Assembly: GCA_949825045.1 (NCBI GenBank)
Contig: OX463829.1
Coordinates: forward strand, 18,012,715-18,076,714
Direction: 5' to 3'
Source: Argyresthia goedartella
Lineage: Eukaryota; Arthropoda; Insecta; Lepidoptera; Argyresthiidae
DNA length: 64,000 nt
The position numbers and the translations under genes are program-made. Positions 1-12,184 of this stretch are shown here, in pieces (position 1 is the first letter of the stretch; the number at the start of each line of letters is the position of its first letter). The notes under the pieces were generated by a model. It did no database searches, had not been told where the DNA came from, and saw nothing but the letters and a program-made list of their open reading frames with translations.

Positions 1-1450
1 TATTGCTTGCGTCCAATATTACAATAATTACAAAGATATTTTTGAATATTTTAGAAAATATTTAACAATTGGAAGTATGGCTCTTACATTTACTGCATAC
101 CAATAAAAGGGAGACTGAACATAGGAGACTGCATCCCAACCCCAGATATTGGTCCTTGGGGGACGAAGATTCGGCTTTCCTAACTAAGCATGAAAATCAA
201 TGGGGAAGTAATGAAGCAGTAACACCCTAAATACCGTGTAGATATGCGGGACAGCATAATAGAATATAATTAGGTATTTTTTATCATCGTTTACTGTAAA
301 TACTATTAGGTAGTTATCTAATATGCGTAAGCCATAAACGCGCCAAACGTTATGTATTTATATGAGAGAATAGAAACAAACGAATATAGTGTCACACATT
401 TTCCCATACGGGATGGCAAGGCACAGTTGAAAAAATATTCTGAAGAATTATTATTTCAACTGCTTTTGACTTTTAATAACCTGAATATAATTCTTACCTC
501 TACCTCATAGAAAGGTGACGTAAAATTTCTTCAAATTGAATGCAAGTGGAAGGAAACGCTCGGAACTTTTAAAATATAAGGGCAGTGGCACAATACAGCA
601 CGTCTTCCCGATAAAGGTAAACCAAGTGATATTGCTAATTCCTCGGAGTACCTGGAAGGGCCTTGAGCATCAATGATAATGTACTAAACGCATTTTTTAC
701 TTTTTCTTTGGGTTTACAAATTACAAAAAATTAGTACCATAATCACCCTATTCTACTATACTATACATATATAACTATACTACATATAAGCCATCGTCAA
801 TGTTACTTTTCTTGTAAAAACATATTTATGCTGGAAAAAACGCACATGATTCCTTATGTAAATTAAACAGGCCTAAAATATGTACGAGCTCATGTATGAG
901 TATGGAAAAATCTGACGATCACAAGAAACGATCCCTGCGGCGTTTGGCGTACAGAATTTTCATTAAATATACCACGGTTTTGTCCAAAAACGTCTGCATT
1001 GCCTCAGGGGCCTCAGGCGCCGCCCTCGCATATTAGGAATGTCGCGGGAGCGCGGTTGGTCGGTAGATTTTTTCGAAAATTTAAAGACAATATTTGGCCA
1101 GCCAGCTACGCGAATAAGTAAATGTAGATAAGGGTTTGATGAAAATTTACGGAAAACGCATCGTATATTATACCTACAGTAAGGTACTTTGTACGGTATT
1201 GCCTACGTTTGTGGAATGTGTTCCTATTTTATTTAATTAGTTGCTCATAAATTATCGATATACATATAACACAAAGGCGGAAATAAGCTGTCAAGGATGA
1301 TGATGACGAACAGAAAGCTGTAGGTAGTTTGAGGGTAAATTAGGGAAACAAAACTTAAACAGCGTTCACTATCGATCTACCACTCATTTAAAAATATATG
1401 GTTTTCTAACATAATCTTATAAACATTTAAATAGAGTCACATGCATTGTT
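1..1450. other. AT-rich intergenic sequence, no gene seen
   Basis: No reading frame with recognisable protein similarity, no RNA gene and no clear repeat boundary was found here. The sequence is AT-rich with scattered stop codons in all frames. Confidence 0.5.
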
Positions 1451-1745
1451 TCTAGCCCCACACTAGGATACCCTGTGTCATGGGAACTGGAGCTCTATTT
1501 TTGAATCACTCGCCTCGGAAGCGAGTGCTCTCCAAGCGACACGATTGGTGGAGCTTAGTTACGTCTAGTGATATAAACCAATCGTTGCGCTTGGCGAGCG
1601 CTCGCCACGACGCGAGTGATTCAAAAATAGAGCTCCTGGAAACAGCGACGTCACCCACATATAAACATCAAGACCCGGGGTTTTTTTTCTTCCTTCCCAG
1701 CCGGGATACGAACCCGGGTTACCACGACCTCAACACCAAAGTTTC
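1451..1745 (-). mobile_element. tRNA-derived SINE, copy A (interrupted)
   Basis: Read on the minus strand, the element has a tRNA-like pol III B box (GGTTCGTATCCC, complement of 1703-1714), a T/A-rich body and a tail whose plus-strand form is CCCCACACTAGGATACCCTG. The same tail recurs at 27101-27124, 44540-44570 and 58510-58535, so these are four members of one family. The body is interrupted at 1490-1635 by a palindromic insert; removing it restores the sequence seen in the 44.5 kb and 58.5 kb copies. The family name is not known to me. Confidence 0.7.
1490..1635. mobile_element. 146-bp palindromic MITE inside the SINE
   Basis: The insert begins GAGCTCTATTTTTGAATCAC and ends with its exact reverse complement. 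The first 24 bp match perfectly, and the rest of the element folds back on itself with few mismatches. It is flanked by a 3-bp direct repeat CTG (1487-1489 and 1636-1638) that is single in the empty SINE copies. The size, lack of coding capacity and full-length palindrome fit a foldback-type miniature inverted-repeat element. The 3-bp duplication leaves the superfamily open. Confidence 0.75.
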
Positions 1746-2089
1746 TGATTAAGTTAGTATTCGTTTTTGATACAAATACTTATTTCATTTCAAGTATTGC
1801 AAGTTGTGCGTATTCGTGCAAATAAATCGTCACGTTTATCCCCTGCTCGTAATTTTATTTATTTTTATCACACCGCCGCGCCGCCATTTCATTCCATGGA
1901 CCAAAAATAAACCGTCAAGTGCGAGTGGGCCACGCGCACCAATAGTTCCGTACACCCTTGTAGATGTTATGTATATTGAAATAATTCTTCCATCAATAGA
2001 TGCTTGCTCCTGTACAGAATGTACTATCTTGTACTTTCACCATTTTGTTTTTGTTTTGTAACTGCTACAGTTTATCAGTTTTCGGGTTT
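1746..2089. other. no gene seen
   Basis: AT-rich sequence with only short frames that lack recognisable similarity. Confidence 0.4.
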
Positions 2090-2660
2090 ATATCTTGACT
2101 TTGCATCGTGCCGTATTTTATGATTCTAGATCAATGCGAAGTAGTCGTTATCGGTTTTGATTTCCTTGCGAGTATCAAGCAAATTCAGAAAAATTGTGAC
2201 ATTAACTTTTGAATGCGTTGACTTTCAAGTTTTATTTTCAAGAGACCACAGACCTCAGCAGATATTAATTTTAATTTGTAACCTCCACGCGTTCATGAGA
2301 AAAAGGGTCTTGACAGAAGGAAAGGCAGAGTAAGACAGAAATTTATACCTTGCGTATTTACCTTTGCCTGTGCTGTAAGAACTTGTTCTCGCCAAATTGT
2401 AGGAACTTAGGGAACCCGGAAGTACATATCCGAGTACCGATATAGGTTTTGATTCCCTTGTGAGAATCAAGCAAATTCAGCGAATTTGAAGCATAAATCT
2501 ATCATTTGACCTAGAAGGTACTTCATTGACCTAGAATTTTGTTTTTTTCTCATCTTCCCACCTTCACAAATTCCTGAGAAAAATGGTTGGACAGACGGAG
2601 GGATGGAAAGCGAAGGGTTCCTTTTTAATATTGAGGTACGGAATCCTAAAAATATGAGTA
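2090..2660 (-). repeat. two partial copies of a lepidopteran interspersed repeat
   Basis: On the minus strand, 2530-2660 reads like the head of the family that starts GGATTCCGTACCTCAA and runs through a purine/pyrimidine segment with GTCTGTCC. The blocks 2140-2200 and 2440-2500 share TTTTGATTCCCTTGNGAGNATCAAGCAAATTCAG-like sequence, and 2285-2330 resembles 2565-2620. Two diverged, similarly oriented partial copies therefore lie one after the other. I recognise the family as abundant and non-coding in moths and butterflies. Its class is uncertain. Confidence 0.6.
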
Positions 2661-3056
2661 TTTGCCAACACAATCCAGCAACTTAGCACAATATGTGGAC
2701 AGTGAAGATTTGACTTGGGGTGGTATTACAGGGGTATAAAAGGGTACACTTACGAAAATTGCTTACTCAGAAAACTAATATCAGTGTTTGTCAGGCGCGG
2801 TCCGGTCCAAGTGTTATTGTGGTAAAGTAGTTTTCGATATACTTATAGGACGTGACAAGGAAAATCATATTTTTGAGGGTCACAATTATGAACAGCTTGG
2901 ACTTGATAAGAGCAAAGACGAGACCAACATTATCATAGTGACCGAAGTAAATATGAAGTCACGTGAATAAGCATTAACTCTCTCATTAGAATTACAGGTA
3001 GTATGCATGTAAGTATTTATTAGTACAATATATATATATATATATGGTGTCGCCTT

Positions 3057-3060
<4 letters not shown>

Positions 3061-3138
<78 letters not shown>

Positions 3139-3147
3139 TATATATAT
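3061..3147. repeat. (TA)n microsatellite
   Basis: About 85 bp of almost pure TA dinucleotide, with one interruption (TAGATA) near 3136. A shorter TA run lies at 3029-3047. The frames across this tract in both directions are artefacts of the repeat. Confidence 0.95.
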
Positions 3148-3299
3148 TGTGCATGATTTATTTTTATTTTTTTTCCTTTGGGTTTTATAAAATAACGGTA
3201 TCAGAGGCATATATATTTATTGTGTTTTTATATATATATTTTTATAAGTATATATTATATGTATTTTATTTTATTTATTTTATTTCATTTGCTCACTTG

Positions 3300-3815
3300 A
3301 TGGGAGAATGTCAGTCTCCTCGGTGTCGGAGTCAAGCATGGACTCGAAGCCCAGTGGCGAGTCAATCGCCAGGCATTGCATGCCTAGCGAGCGGCCCATC
3401 GAGGCCCTGCGAGTGGGCGCGGATACGTCGCTGCTCCTTAGGTCGGACGCCGAGATCTCACGCGGCTCTGGCCGGCAGGGTCAGGCACTGGCCCCTCCGC
3501 GCCAACCCTCCGCCTGCTGACAATCCTCACCATGCCGCACTTATAGAAAAGCTTCATATGTTGCTTCTCCAAAGCATGTATATCCTTTTCCGGTATCCCG
3601 AAGACCGTGATGGCTCCCCGGGCACCTGCTTTGGTGACCTGAATTTCACCCTTGAGGAGACGCCATTAGGTCAAGTCCACGGTGCGTCGGATTGTCCTCA
3701 CCAAGAGATGCATGAGCCTCTCGATGCCGATATCTGCATCATCGGGAAGCTTAGTTTACAAAGTTATTGGTGCGGCTACTTTCATAGTCCATGTAAGTAA
3801 ACAGGTGCATTCATA
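3300..3815 (-). pseudogene. degenerate ORF fragment of an unidentified repeated element
   Basis: Read on the minus strand, 3530-3790 gives a decayed frame with segments such as IERLMHLLVRTIRRTVDLT and ARGAITVFGIPEKDIHALEK, continuing to a GC-rich stretch down to about 3300. The last ~90 bases (around 3740-3815) recur in the opposite orientation at 41115-41205, so this is a dispersed element or pseudogene family. GC content is far above the flanks. I do not recognise the protein; a gag-like or host-derived pseudogene are both possible. Confidence 0.4.
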
Positions 3816-4275
3816 AATGTGTATGTGTTTTTAAAAGAAAGTGTCACTCGCGAGGTCTACAGCTCACAGAACTACCAGAAAAAAGATACATTTGTATTTG
3901 AAATTCAATCTTTACTAATAATTCTCACGTAATTCCTAGAGCGGCCTCAGGCTACCAACTAAAAAGGATGTCAACAGCAGGCCTGTCTGTACCTATTATC
4001 TTTTTAATACGCTTTTTATTTTCATTTTTATCGCTAGATCAAAGAGTAGCCTCTTCAAAGGGAATTATGAACAAAGTTTGTAACTTTGATAAGACTTTGT
4101 TGGGCGGTCTGTACTTTACTCAGGGATATGCTTCAATACCCAAGCGCGGTCCTTACTCGCAACCTTGCAACATTTGAATTGTACCTAATTGCACGTCATA
4201 CCAAGAAGAAGAAGAAGGTAAGTAAGTAGAAACGTTTCAACCATCAAATACGATTATGTACCTGCCTAAATAATC
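3816..4275. other. no gene seen
   Basis: No convincing coding frame or repeat boundary was found in this stretch. A short run of GAA/AAG repeats lies at 4202-4218. Confidence 0.4.
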
Positions 4276-4839
4276 TGTTCAGGCTTCTCAGCACCTAATG
4301 ACCTCGTAGGGGCCCATGAGCTACGAGGTAGCGTGACGATCAGGTGCCAAGAAGTGATGAACGTCGGCGATTCACCGAGCTGAAGTTATGTGGGGTAGAT
4401 CTAACCTGGTCTGTGCTTCGGTCCCGTCAACCTCCTGTCTCTACTACCTACTACCTACTCTCTGCAAGGCCCGGGCGCACCCTAGGCTCTTCTTGGTAGA
4501 CAGGTTCTTCAGCCAACCAGGTATGACTGGCGGGCCAGCGTGGTGAGCACAGTGTCCAACACAGGTTATGTTTCTACTGGTAAATACAAATCGGGCACGA
4601 AAATCCGAACTTTATCTAGTTCGAGAGACAACGGCACACTCAGCTATATTAACAATCCTGAGGGAATCCCGAATACATTCCAGATGCCCTGCGATTTAAT
4701 TTCAACACCCTAATCAAAACGCGTTTACATTGCGAGGGCTTTCGTCCGTCCGTTGTCAAAACTGCCAGATTGACAGCTAATGTCAAATTAAAATGACCGT
4801 TCAGAAACCATCGATCGAATATCGATTTGGAATCGAACA
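4276..4839 (-). repeat. solo LTR of the BEL/Pao family seen at 45.9-53.2 kb
   Basis: The block starts TGTTCAGGCTTCTCAGCACC and ends GAATCGAACA. It aligns along its length with the two 503-bp LTRs at 45859 and 52708, with clear divergence and a TACC-rich expansion near 4440-4460. It is flanked by the 5-bp direct repeat TAATC (4271-4275 and 4840-4844). No internal BEL sequence adjoins it, so LTR-LTR recombination probably removed the rest. Orientation is taken from the minus-strand full-length copy. Confidence 0.88.
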
Positions 4840-5071
4840 TAATCGTATGTCACGATCTTCCACAAGTCAGGTGAAATGAACGTCAGTAGTTAGTGAATCT
4901 GTCTCCGCCAATTGGATTAATAAGGCACTTAACCAATAGCCCGGGCCGTTAATTAAAGGCTGGCGTTCAATCAAATGGCTAAGCTCCATCGGGCATGAAA
5001 TTGAACGCAACGTTTAACAAGTTGCCTGAACGTACCCAGGCAAATTATCAACAGTTTGGCCTTGCAGCATG

Positions 5072-5175
5072 GGATTGTATATGAAGTCGTAACCTGACAC
5101 AACCTAACTTTAGATTCAGACAGGGATTGTATATGAAGTCGTAACCTGACACAACCTAACTTTAGATTCAGACAG
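5072..5175. repeat. perfect 52-bp tandem duplication
   Basis: Two adjacent identical 52-bp units (5072-5123 and 5124-5175), each beginning GGATTGTATATGAAGTCG. The lack of differences suggests a recent slippage or duplication event, or an assembly duplication. Confidence 0.9.
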
Positions 5176-5649
5176 ACTGATCTTAGCAAGGTATTTGAGA
5201 ACAAGGCGGAGTCGACAACATCTTTACGATTGCGACAAAGCATAAACTGAAACCGTTAACGTTTTATCTGAAAGAAATTAGCTGTTGCGTTGACGCCATC
5301 TTTTAAAGAAGAATTGAACCGGGTCTCCATTTCTCGAAATCAAAAAGCTGACTTTAGATAGGGCTGGTTATTAAACTTTTCCGACGATGCTTAGTTTTAA
5401 TCATAAAACTAGCTATTTGCTTAAACGCTGGTCCATAATGAACGTCCCGGTTCGGCCTGTGCCTCTTAGTCAATTGGTGAAATAATACCTCAAATGATTT
5501 TATTACAAATCTTGCTTACGAAATGTAGAGAATACCTAGCATTCTATACCTACAATTACGGAAAGAAATCCAGTCAATGTTTGAAATTAACACTATACTG
5601 TCAAATTTCTTTACATAACAAATAACATACATTATGAGTAAAGAACGTA

Positions 5650-5900
5650 GCGGAAAAGGCAGCTGATTTGAAGTGGGACTGGGCAGGCCACGTCGCCTGT
5701 ATGCCACCAGACCGATGGGCTAAACTAACAACTCTCTGGATCCCAAACACGAACAGGGGGACGTGGTTGACTCAGGAAGCGCTGGAGTGACGAATTGAGG
5801 CACCAAGACCACGACTGGTAGGAGGTAGCCCAGGGGCGTGAGGAGTGGAGGAGGGGAAGAGAGGCCTTTGCCCAGCAGTGGGATGATGTAGGCTAATTTG
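5650..5900 (+). pseudogene. RTE-type LINE, C-terminal fragment
   Basis: The plus strand encodes a frame-shifted fragment with AADLKWDWAGHVACMPPDRW followed by a proline/arginine-rich segment and a terminal EEGKRGLCPAVG-like block. This is the typical C-terminus of RTE-clade reverse transcriptases (the 'GHV.R...RW' region before the 3' UTR). Only the last ~80 codons remain, with stops, so it is a 5'-truncated dead copy. Confidence 0.7.
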
Positions 5901-6151
5901 CTAAATAATGAGAGTTCTTCATTGGCCTAAGTTAAGAGTAATCCTTATGTACATTAATAGTCTTGTGCTGTGAACTCAGTCATTAAATAATAAACAAATA
6001 ATAATAATAATATGCGTAAAGCATTCACACAATAAATGATAACCTATTTTTTCCACAAAAAGCACTCCATTACCCACAACTTTTTTCCTTAATTTACTGC
6101 ACTTAGTCAGCAATTTATGTTTTATACTCTGATATGTACACCTAACACAAA

Positions 6152-6623
6152 ACTAAAGGGGGTTTTGCTTCGCTCACCCTTCCACCAAAAGCTAAATTCT
6201 TCACCCTACCCACTGAGCGCAGTTCAGAAATTTCAGTCCTAAGTATAGAAAAAACTGAATTTCATTCATTGCCTCTTACAGTTTAGACATTGTATTGAAT
6301 GTCTTGACACTTAACATGAAATAAAAAATATTTTACACATCATTGACTACCATATTAAGCATTATATGCAAAATGACAGATGTATGTATGTATGTCGTAG
6401 CTATATCGTAAAATACGATTATTTCATGAAATAGCCAGCCATGAATTGAATTATTTCATGAACTTATCAGAAAAGGTTGAATTTCACGAAAACATCTCTT
6501 TTAAAAGTATTTGTATTCAGTTTTTTGTGTTAAACATGTCGAACTTACACGCAGCGAAGCGTGTAAGTTCGACATGTATAACACAAAACTTCGAGCTGCT
6601 TCGCTGCGGTCGCCCCCTTTAGT
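6152..6623. mobile_element. putative non-autonomous element with ACTAAAGGGGG ends
   Basis: The sequence ACTAAAGGGGG at 6152-6162 is repeated in inverted orientation at 6613-6623. On both sides it is followed inward by a GCTTCGCT-type motif. The ~470 bp between have no coding capacity and contain smaller inverted motifs (ATATCGTAAAATACGAT near 6400) and a strong hairpin at 6523-6588. I could not define a target duplication, so the borders are tentative. Confidence 0.4.
6523..6588. repeat. hairpin, 30-bp arms, 6-nt loop
   Basis: Arms 6523-6552 and 6559-6588 are reverse complements with one mismatch, separated by AGCGAA. The core arm sequence is CATGTCGAACTTACACGC. Confidence 0.95.
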
Positions 6624-6829
6624 CTTCACCTAAGCTATAAAATATTTCTTCGTTCAGTGAAAGTTCTAATTCAATCATGGTTAGCTATATCATGATATAG
6701 TCAATTCTACGATATGGTTACATGTACATATACTGTGCATATAGTACAGATGCACACCTAACTTACCATAGGAACGGAAACTGTTATTTGTAAGTTTAAG
6801 GCAAGCATTTACAAGAGTAGTGCATATTA

Positions 6830-7250
6830 CAATTTCAATTTCAATTTCAATTTATTTATTGCTTCTAAATCGTTATAGTATAATAGTAACATATTTGTAT
6901 ATGAGTACAGGTTGTTAGATGACAATGTAGCGCCCTGTTAGGGCTTTGCAATTTATCTTAATAACTAAGTAAGTATAGTAAGATATGTAGGTATCTTTAT
7001 ATATTTATTATTTTACACAATAAAATTTTAAATAACAAGTAATATCTAAATATGAATACAAATCAAATCAAATCAAATCAAAAATCAAAAATCATTTATT
7101 TCCATAGGATGTTGTTACATCACTTAGATCCGTCATTACAATTACTATAGTTTCATTATATTATTATTATTTCATTATGGTGATTGAGAGCTGAAGTATT
7201 TTATCTTATTAAATTGTTTTTTATAATTAATTAATTAAAATCTTGAAAGA
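6830..7250 (-). repeat. two adjacent LINE 3' ends with short tandem tails
   Basis: At 6830-6860 an (AATTTC)n tract runs into TTTATTTATTGCTTCTAAAT. At 7057-7085 an (ATCAA)n tract runs into AAATCATTTATTTCC. On the minus strand these read as AT-rich 3' UTRs ending in short tandem tails, the signature of CR1/jockey-group LINE 3' ends. No coding part is left, so both are strongly 5'-truncated copies. Confidence 0.5.
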
Positions 7251-9964
7251 ATTCATTCATGTTGTAATAGCATTTTTCTATTAGGTAATTTTTTACACTA
7301 GTAACCAAACTTACCAGTGGCAAAAGTACAAAGCATCCAACTTACCCATCGGACTGCGTTGGTTATGTCAACGCTGTTGTAATGTGTGTAGGCTGCATAA
7401 GTTCGAGCGCTCTGCACTGAACTTGCTCTCTCGTTGTTAAGGCTTGCATGGACTTACAGTATTATGGGGAGTTTAATTAAGTTCTATTTAATTACTTGTT
7501 GGGGCTTTGTCCGCACGTACGGTGAACTATGGCTGCATACCAATTTCGTATATTTCGTGAATATTTTTGCACATATAATATCATACATTGCAACTCCATA
7601 TAAGTTTGTATGGAGTTGTCAAAGTTTATTCGAGTTAAGTCTTATTCCGCCTTCTAGCTAGTCATCCTTTGTTTACGAAAGAGAAAGATAATAATCCTTT
7701 CAACGATTCTTGAAGATAAACAGAGATGGACCTTCATTATTTATATTTTTACAATTCACAAATGTTCTAAAATGGGCTTGGGATTAAATATCAAAAAGTT
7801 GGTAGAACGATAAAACTCTCTCGATAAAATATCTCCTGGATATTTTCTTAAAAAATTGGAAACTGAATCAAATTCTTTAGAATTTGTGAACTACGTTGCC
7901 GCAGACTACATAGATACATACCCGCGTTAAAATGATTAGCAATACTTTGCGTCGGGAATTGAAATAATCTCACTCACACAGACACAACATACCAAGACGT
8001 GTACAAGTACGAGGCCGAGCTTATAATAATATCTACCGATGATAGGGCGTTTTGAAGAAAATATTGGTATCATATAACTAACTGTGAATATCCCCACCGA
8101 AGGGCACAGACCTTTACCTGCATTTGAGTAATATTAATATTGAGATATGTGACTGAACAGCTCTTATGGTTTCAGTTTGCTCTACGATATTCAACCTTAG
8201 GTGGATCGGAAATTAGATAACTCGACAGTACAACTTAATCAATTAAAATAAATGTAACAGTTGCAATCATATATTTTACTGTAGAGAGGTCGATACTATT
8301 TGGAGTAGATTTAAATTTGCAAGCACCTAAGTGATGTTTCAAATACCCTCTTTTCCTAAAGCTATCTCCATCAGGATACACAGCAATTTAACTTGTATTC
8401 TTTGCAATTCAAACAGGGAAAGAGGAAAAGTTCAGGTAATTCACTTTTCCGTTACAACAAAGAAGAAATACATTTTTACACTAGTAAACTTTGACAAAGG
8501 TTTGCCTTAGATAGGATTTCATATAGATAACCTTATCATGCTACACGTAGTTTGTTCTACATCAGAAAAACATTTAACATATCGTAATTCTACCAGTTCA
8601 ATAAGTGACAGTATTATAAAAGATATTACTTTCGCTCATTTTAATCAGAGTGGTCGTAGTCTTTATCAGGCTTCTCTGAGCTGCTTTTCGGGTACACTTA
8701 TGTAAAATGGTCTATCGCGTGACCTTATTCTGGTCTATCGCATATGGTTTATCTCTTTTCCTTTTCGTTGCATATGCATTCTATGTAGAATGCAAGTCTG
8801 GAGATTTTGAAATTGCCATTTGAGCAATTTAACAAACATGTTAAAGCGACTTTGTCGCAAAAGATTACTTAAATGACGGGACTGTATGGGGTTTAATGGC
8901 TCAACACAGATCTTGCTGTTAATAATTTTGTAATTATTTATTCCTGCTTATTAATTATGATAATGATATTAGAATATTTGAATAAGTTAATCACAAGCAA
9001 TTTTTAAAAGAGATCTAAACATCAATCTGTGGGTGTTTATATTTCTACGCCATTCTCCTCCCACAGTGGTCCAATGTATAGAAGTGGCAAAAAATGACGA
9101 TTGCTAAGTATATGTAAATATCTACAGTAATAAAGACATTTAGAATTTGGATTTGTCAATAAAATCCTTAGCTATTGAATCAGATGAATCAGACTTCCTA
9201 TGATTCCTTTCCCAACTTGGCACTTCCTACTCAAGTGTAAACTTGAAGTAGTTCAGTGAAATATTCAGGGGCCTCTATTATATAAATCCGTTGCGGTGGT
9301 TAATCCAGCGAAATGGAGATTTGTTGCCTGAGGCACTCGCTTTTTACTTCTTCTTTATGTTAGTTACCTGGCCGCCCCCAGCTCAAGGAAATTTATTCAG
9401 TTTCCTTAAAATAATATTGAAGCGCGGCACGCAGAAGTTTTACAGGCTTAAAATTAAAAAAGAGACAAAATTTTGCAAGACTTTAAATAATCTTTAGTAC
9501 GTAGCTATTTAATTGTGCGTTCTAAAATGTAATTGATATTTCAGTAATAATGTTAGTTGAGGGTGTGAATATATATAGATAAAGAACATTGTACGGCTCT
9601 CGGTACAATGCACTGTTATGGGTTATGTAATAAAAGTTTACTGTACAAGAAAAATGTAAAAAAAAAATGAGTATTGTCACCCGTCACATTTTCTGACATG
9701 TGGTAGCATATTTTGTTTATCTTAAAATGTCCGGGCACGAGTACGTTACATATCCAAAACAATCGTAAAAAACTGAAGTTTAATCTCGAAGAGGGTAATA
9801 AAAATAAGGGTGAAAATTTTGAGAGAACTTGGCGCTGAAGCTGCCAGTTGCAGACAGCTATTGATAGGGTTCATGTCGATTGTGAATTGTATAGAGTAGC
9901 TACAACAGCATAAATTCTGGATTAGCATCAGGTGTGGTAGTAGGATACCGTGTCGAGTGAAATA
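7251..9964. other. no gene seen
   Basis: About 2.7 kb of AT-rich sequence. The few short frames (for example 7434-7661 and 9291-9497) show no recognisable domain and no codon bias. I see no RNA gene and no clear repeat. Confidence 0.45.
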
Positions 9965-11240
9965 CTAGGTCGGGTCACATAAACTAAAATCTCTGTAATA
10001 CAAATATTTATATTTCAAACGAAAAGTAAAAAAATACAGATTTAAATGACATTTAAATTATTCAAAATGACGTCTCCTATTTTCGATACAAGTCTTTAAT
10101 CTGCGCTACCAGTCATCCATAGAAGCAAGCACGACATCCATGTCAATATTGGCCACTGCGGCCATCAGTGATGCTTTGAGAGCCCCCAAATTGCAATGAG
10201 GTTTAGCGCAGACGTTGTCCTCTAAGTACTGCCATATTTCACAATCCAATGGATTCAAGTCTGGACTCAAGGATGGCCAGTCTTCGTGTCTGGTAAAGTT
10301 GATTCCACGGAAGGAGAGCCAATTTTGAGATCTTTTTGCCTTATGAGCTGGTGTAGAATCCTGCTGGAATATCCGGTGTCTGTTTTTGAACATTGTCTTT
10401 GAGAAAGGTTCTACGAGGTTTGCTAGGACTGTGTTTTGGTATACGAGTGCACTTGTTTCAACTCCTTTTTTACACAAATACAACTCAGTTTAGGAATTAG
10501 GAAACTCCAAACCAAACTATCAATGACGAAGGATGGTGATCACGCTGAACATGTGAGATACGCTGCTTGCTTCTTCATTGTTATTCTATCATTCTATTAT
10601 TTTATTTGTTGAAGCTTACCTCCACATCAAAAATGTTTTCGTTCGAAAAAAGGAAATCGCAGTCTTTTTTACCAGCGTATCGCTTTAGCAAGACTCAGGA
10701 TCTATGGAGCCTAATTTTCTTCAGTCGTGAATCAAGCAAATGTGTAGTTTTTTTCCGGTAAGCTCGTAGTCAAATCCCTTTTAACTGTAGTTGTACTTAA
10801 CCTCATATGGAGAGCCAACAGTTTTTGCCGCCGAATGGGATTTCTTTGTATTCGCCTTCACTGCTTTGATCACTGCTGGAGTCCGAACAGTACGAGGACA
10901 ACCGCGCCTCTACTTATCTTCTAATCTCGAATGATTCTAACCTTCTAATCTTCCCTGAATCGTTTGATATTAAGTACGATAAACGAACCCCAATATATTA
11001 TTTTTAATTTTTTCAGCAGTTTGAAAGTCTCAGTTGGCGCGTGACCGCAGAGATGCAATGCAATTACCTCGACTCTATCGTCTTTTCACATCCACTTAAT
11101 CCATAAAAAAGGAAATTAGAGAAAACCTATTAATTGACTTTCTTAAAATATTCGTAATTCGAACGCCATATAAATTTTCTTGATTCGCGATCTAAATTCG
11201 AAGTTTGAGGTATGTGACAAAACTTATGGCCCGTCCCATG
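9965..11240 (-). mobile_element. decayed maT (DD37D mariner-group) transposon
   Basis: This is a full-length but dead relative of the intact copy at 43183-44491. Terminal inverted repeats survive (9965-9985 and the complement of 11213-11240), each beside a TA. In several frames on the minus strand I can follow the transposase from its N-terminal helix-turn-helix (VIALHLCGHAPTETFKLLKK near 11070-11020), through PRTVRTPAVIKAVKA (near 10880), LLKRYAG-like and LFSNEKTF (near 10640, first catalytic D replaced by N), HPSSLIVWFGV (near 10510), to the longest open part at 10106-10483 with IFQQDSTPAH and SPDLNPLDCEIW. Frameshifts and stops rule out function. Confidence 0.88.
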
Positions 11241-11391
11241 TAGATAACGTCAGAAACATTGAGACAATACCCAAAGAAACCACTTATTTTCTTCTTCTAT
11301 CGATATTCAAAGCCAGAAACTCCGGAATGTTATCCATCCTGTTGTCTTTAAATCTACAATGGCAACAGGAGCCTGACAAGGAAATCATGAC

Positions 11392-11455
11392 AAGAGTAGA
11401 TAAGTATTTATTATATAAGATTGATATCTTATATAATAAATACTTATCTACTCTT
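11392..11455. repeat. perfect hairpin, 30-bp arms, 4-nt loop
   Basis: Arms 11392-11421 and 11426-11455 are exact reverse complements around the loop TGAT. The arm begins AAGAGTAGATAAGTATTTAT. Confidence 0.97.
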
Positions 11456-12184
11456 TTTTTGTGAGTTTTCCAAAAGACGCAACAAACTTATCAGCAGCTC
11501 CAAATATTTCACCGCGTTTCTTTCTGACATAAATTTGAATAGAATCGATTGCTGTCTGCGCCTCGGGGAAAGTTAGATTTCCCTCGGGATCACCGCGACA
11601 CCTGACCTAACGTGAAATATATTCTGGATGTCATTTTTTTGACATCCCCGAAATTATGATATTATCCTACGTTTTCCATAATGGTGTGGAAAGAGTTACC
11701 ACACCAATATATCATATCTATCAATATAATATACATATAATAAACCAGTAGAACCGGTGTGTAAAAAATAAAGGATGTCGTTAAAGAACAGCCATAGAAC
11801 AAAAATCAGCGATTTTCGTAATAATTTTCTGTCTGTCAATCTGTCGGTTTGTTCGAGGACAACTTCAAAACTACTGAACTAATAAAGTTTGAAAATGTAG
11901 ATTGATAACTAGAAACAAAGTTTAGGCTTTGTATAATCAAAATTGGATGTACGATATTTTTCCAAATTTCCGAAATTACGTTTGACTAAGTCCAAGACAA
12001 AGTCAACATTTCTTTATTACTGTAAATATTTACATGTACTTTGCAAACGTTACGTAACGTAAACGTTTTTGCCTCTTGTCTACCAATGGACCACTTAGGG
12101 AGAAGCAGGGCAAATAAACTGCCACAGGTTGATGTTTAGATCTCTTTTAGAATTTGTTTGTGTTTAACGACTACAAATATTACA
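11456..12184. other. no gene seen
   Basis: AT-rich sequence without a recognisable frame or repeat border. Confidence 0.4.

Noticed and set aside
3147..3800. 217-codon plus-strand frame
   Set aside because: It starts in the TA microsatellite and only happens to stay open across a GC-rich relic whose plausible coding direction is the minus strand.
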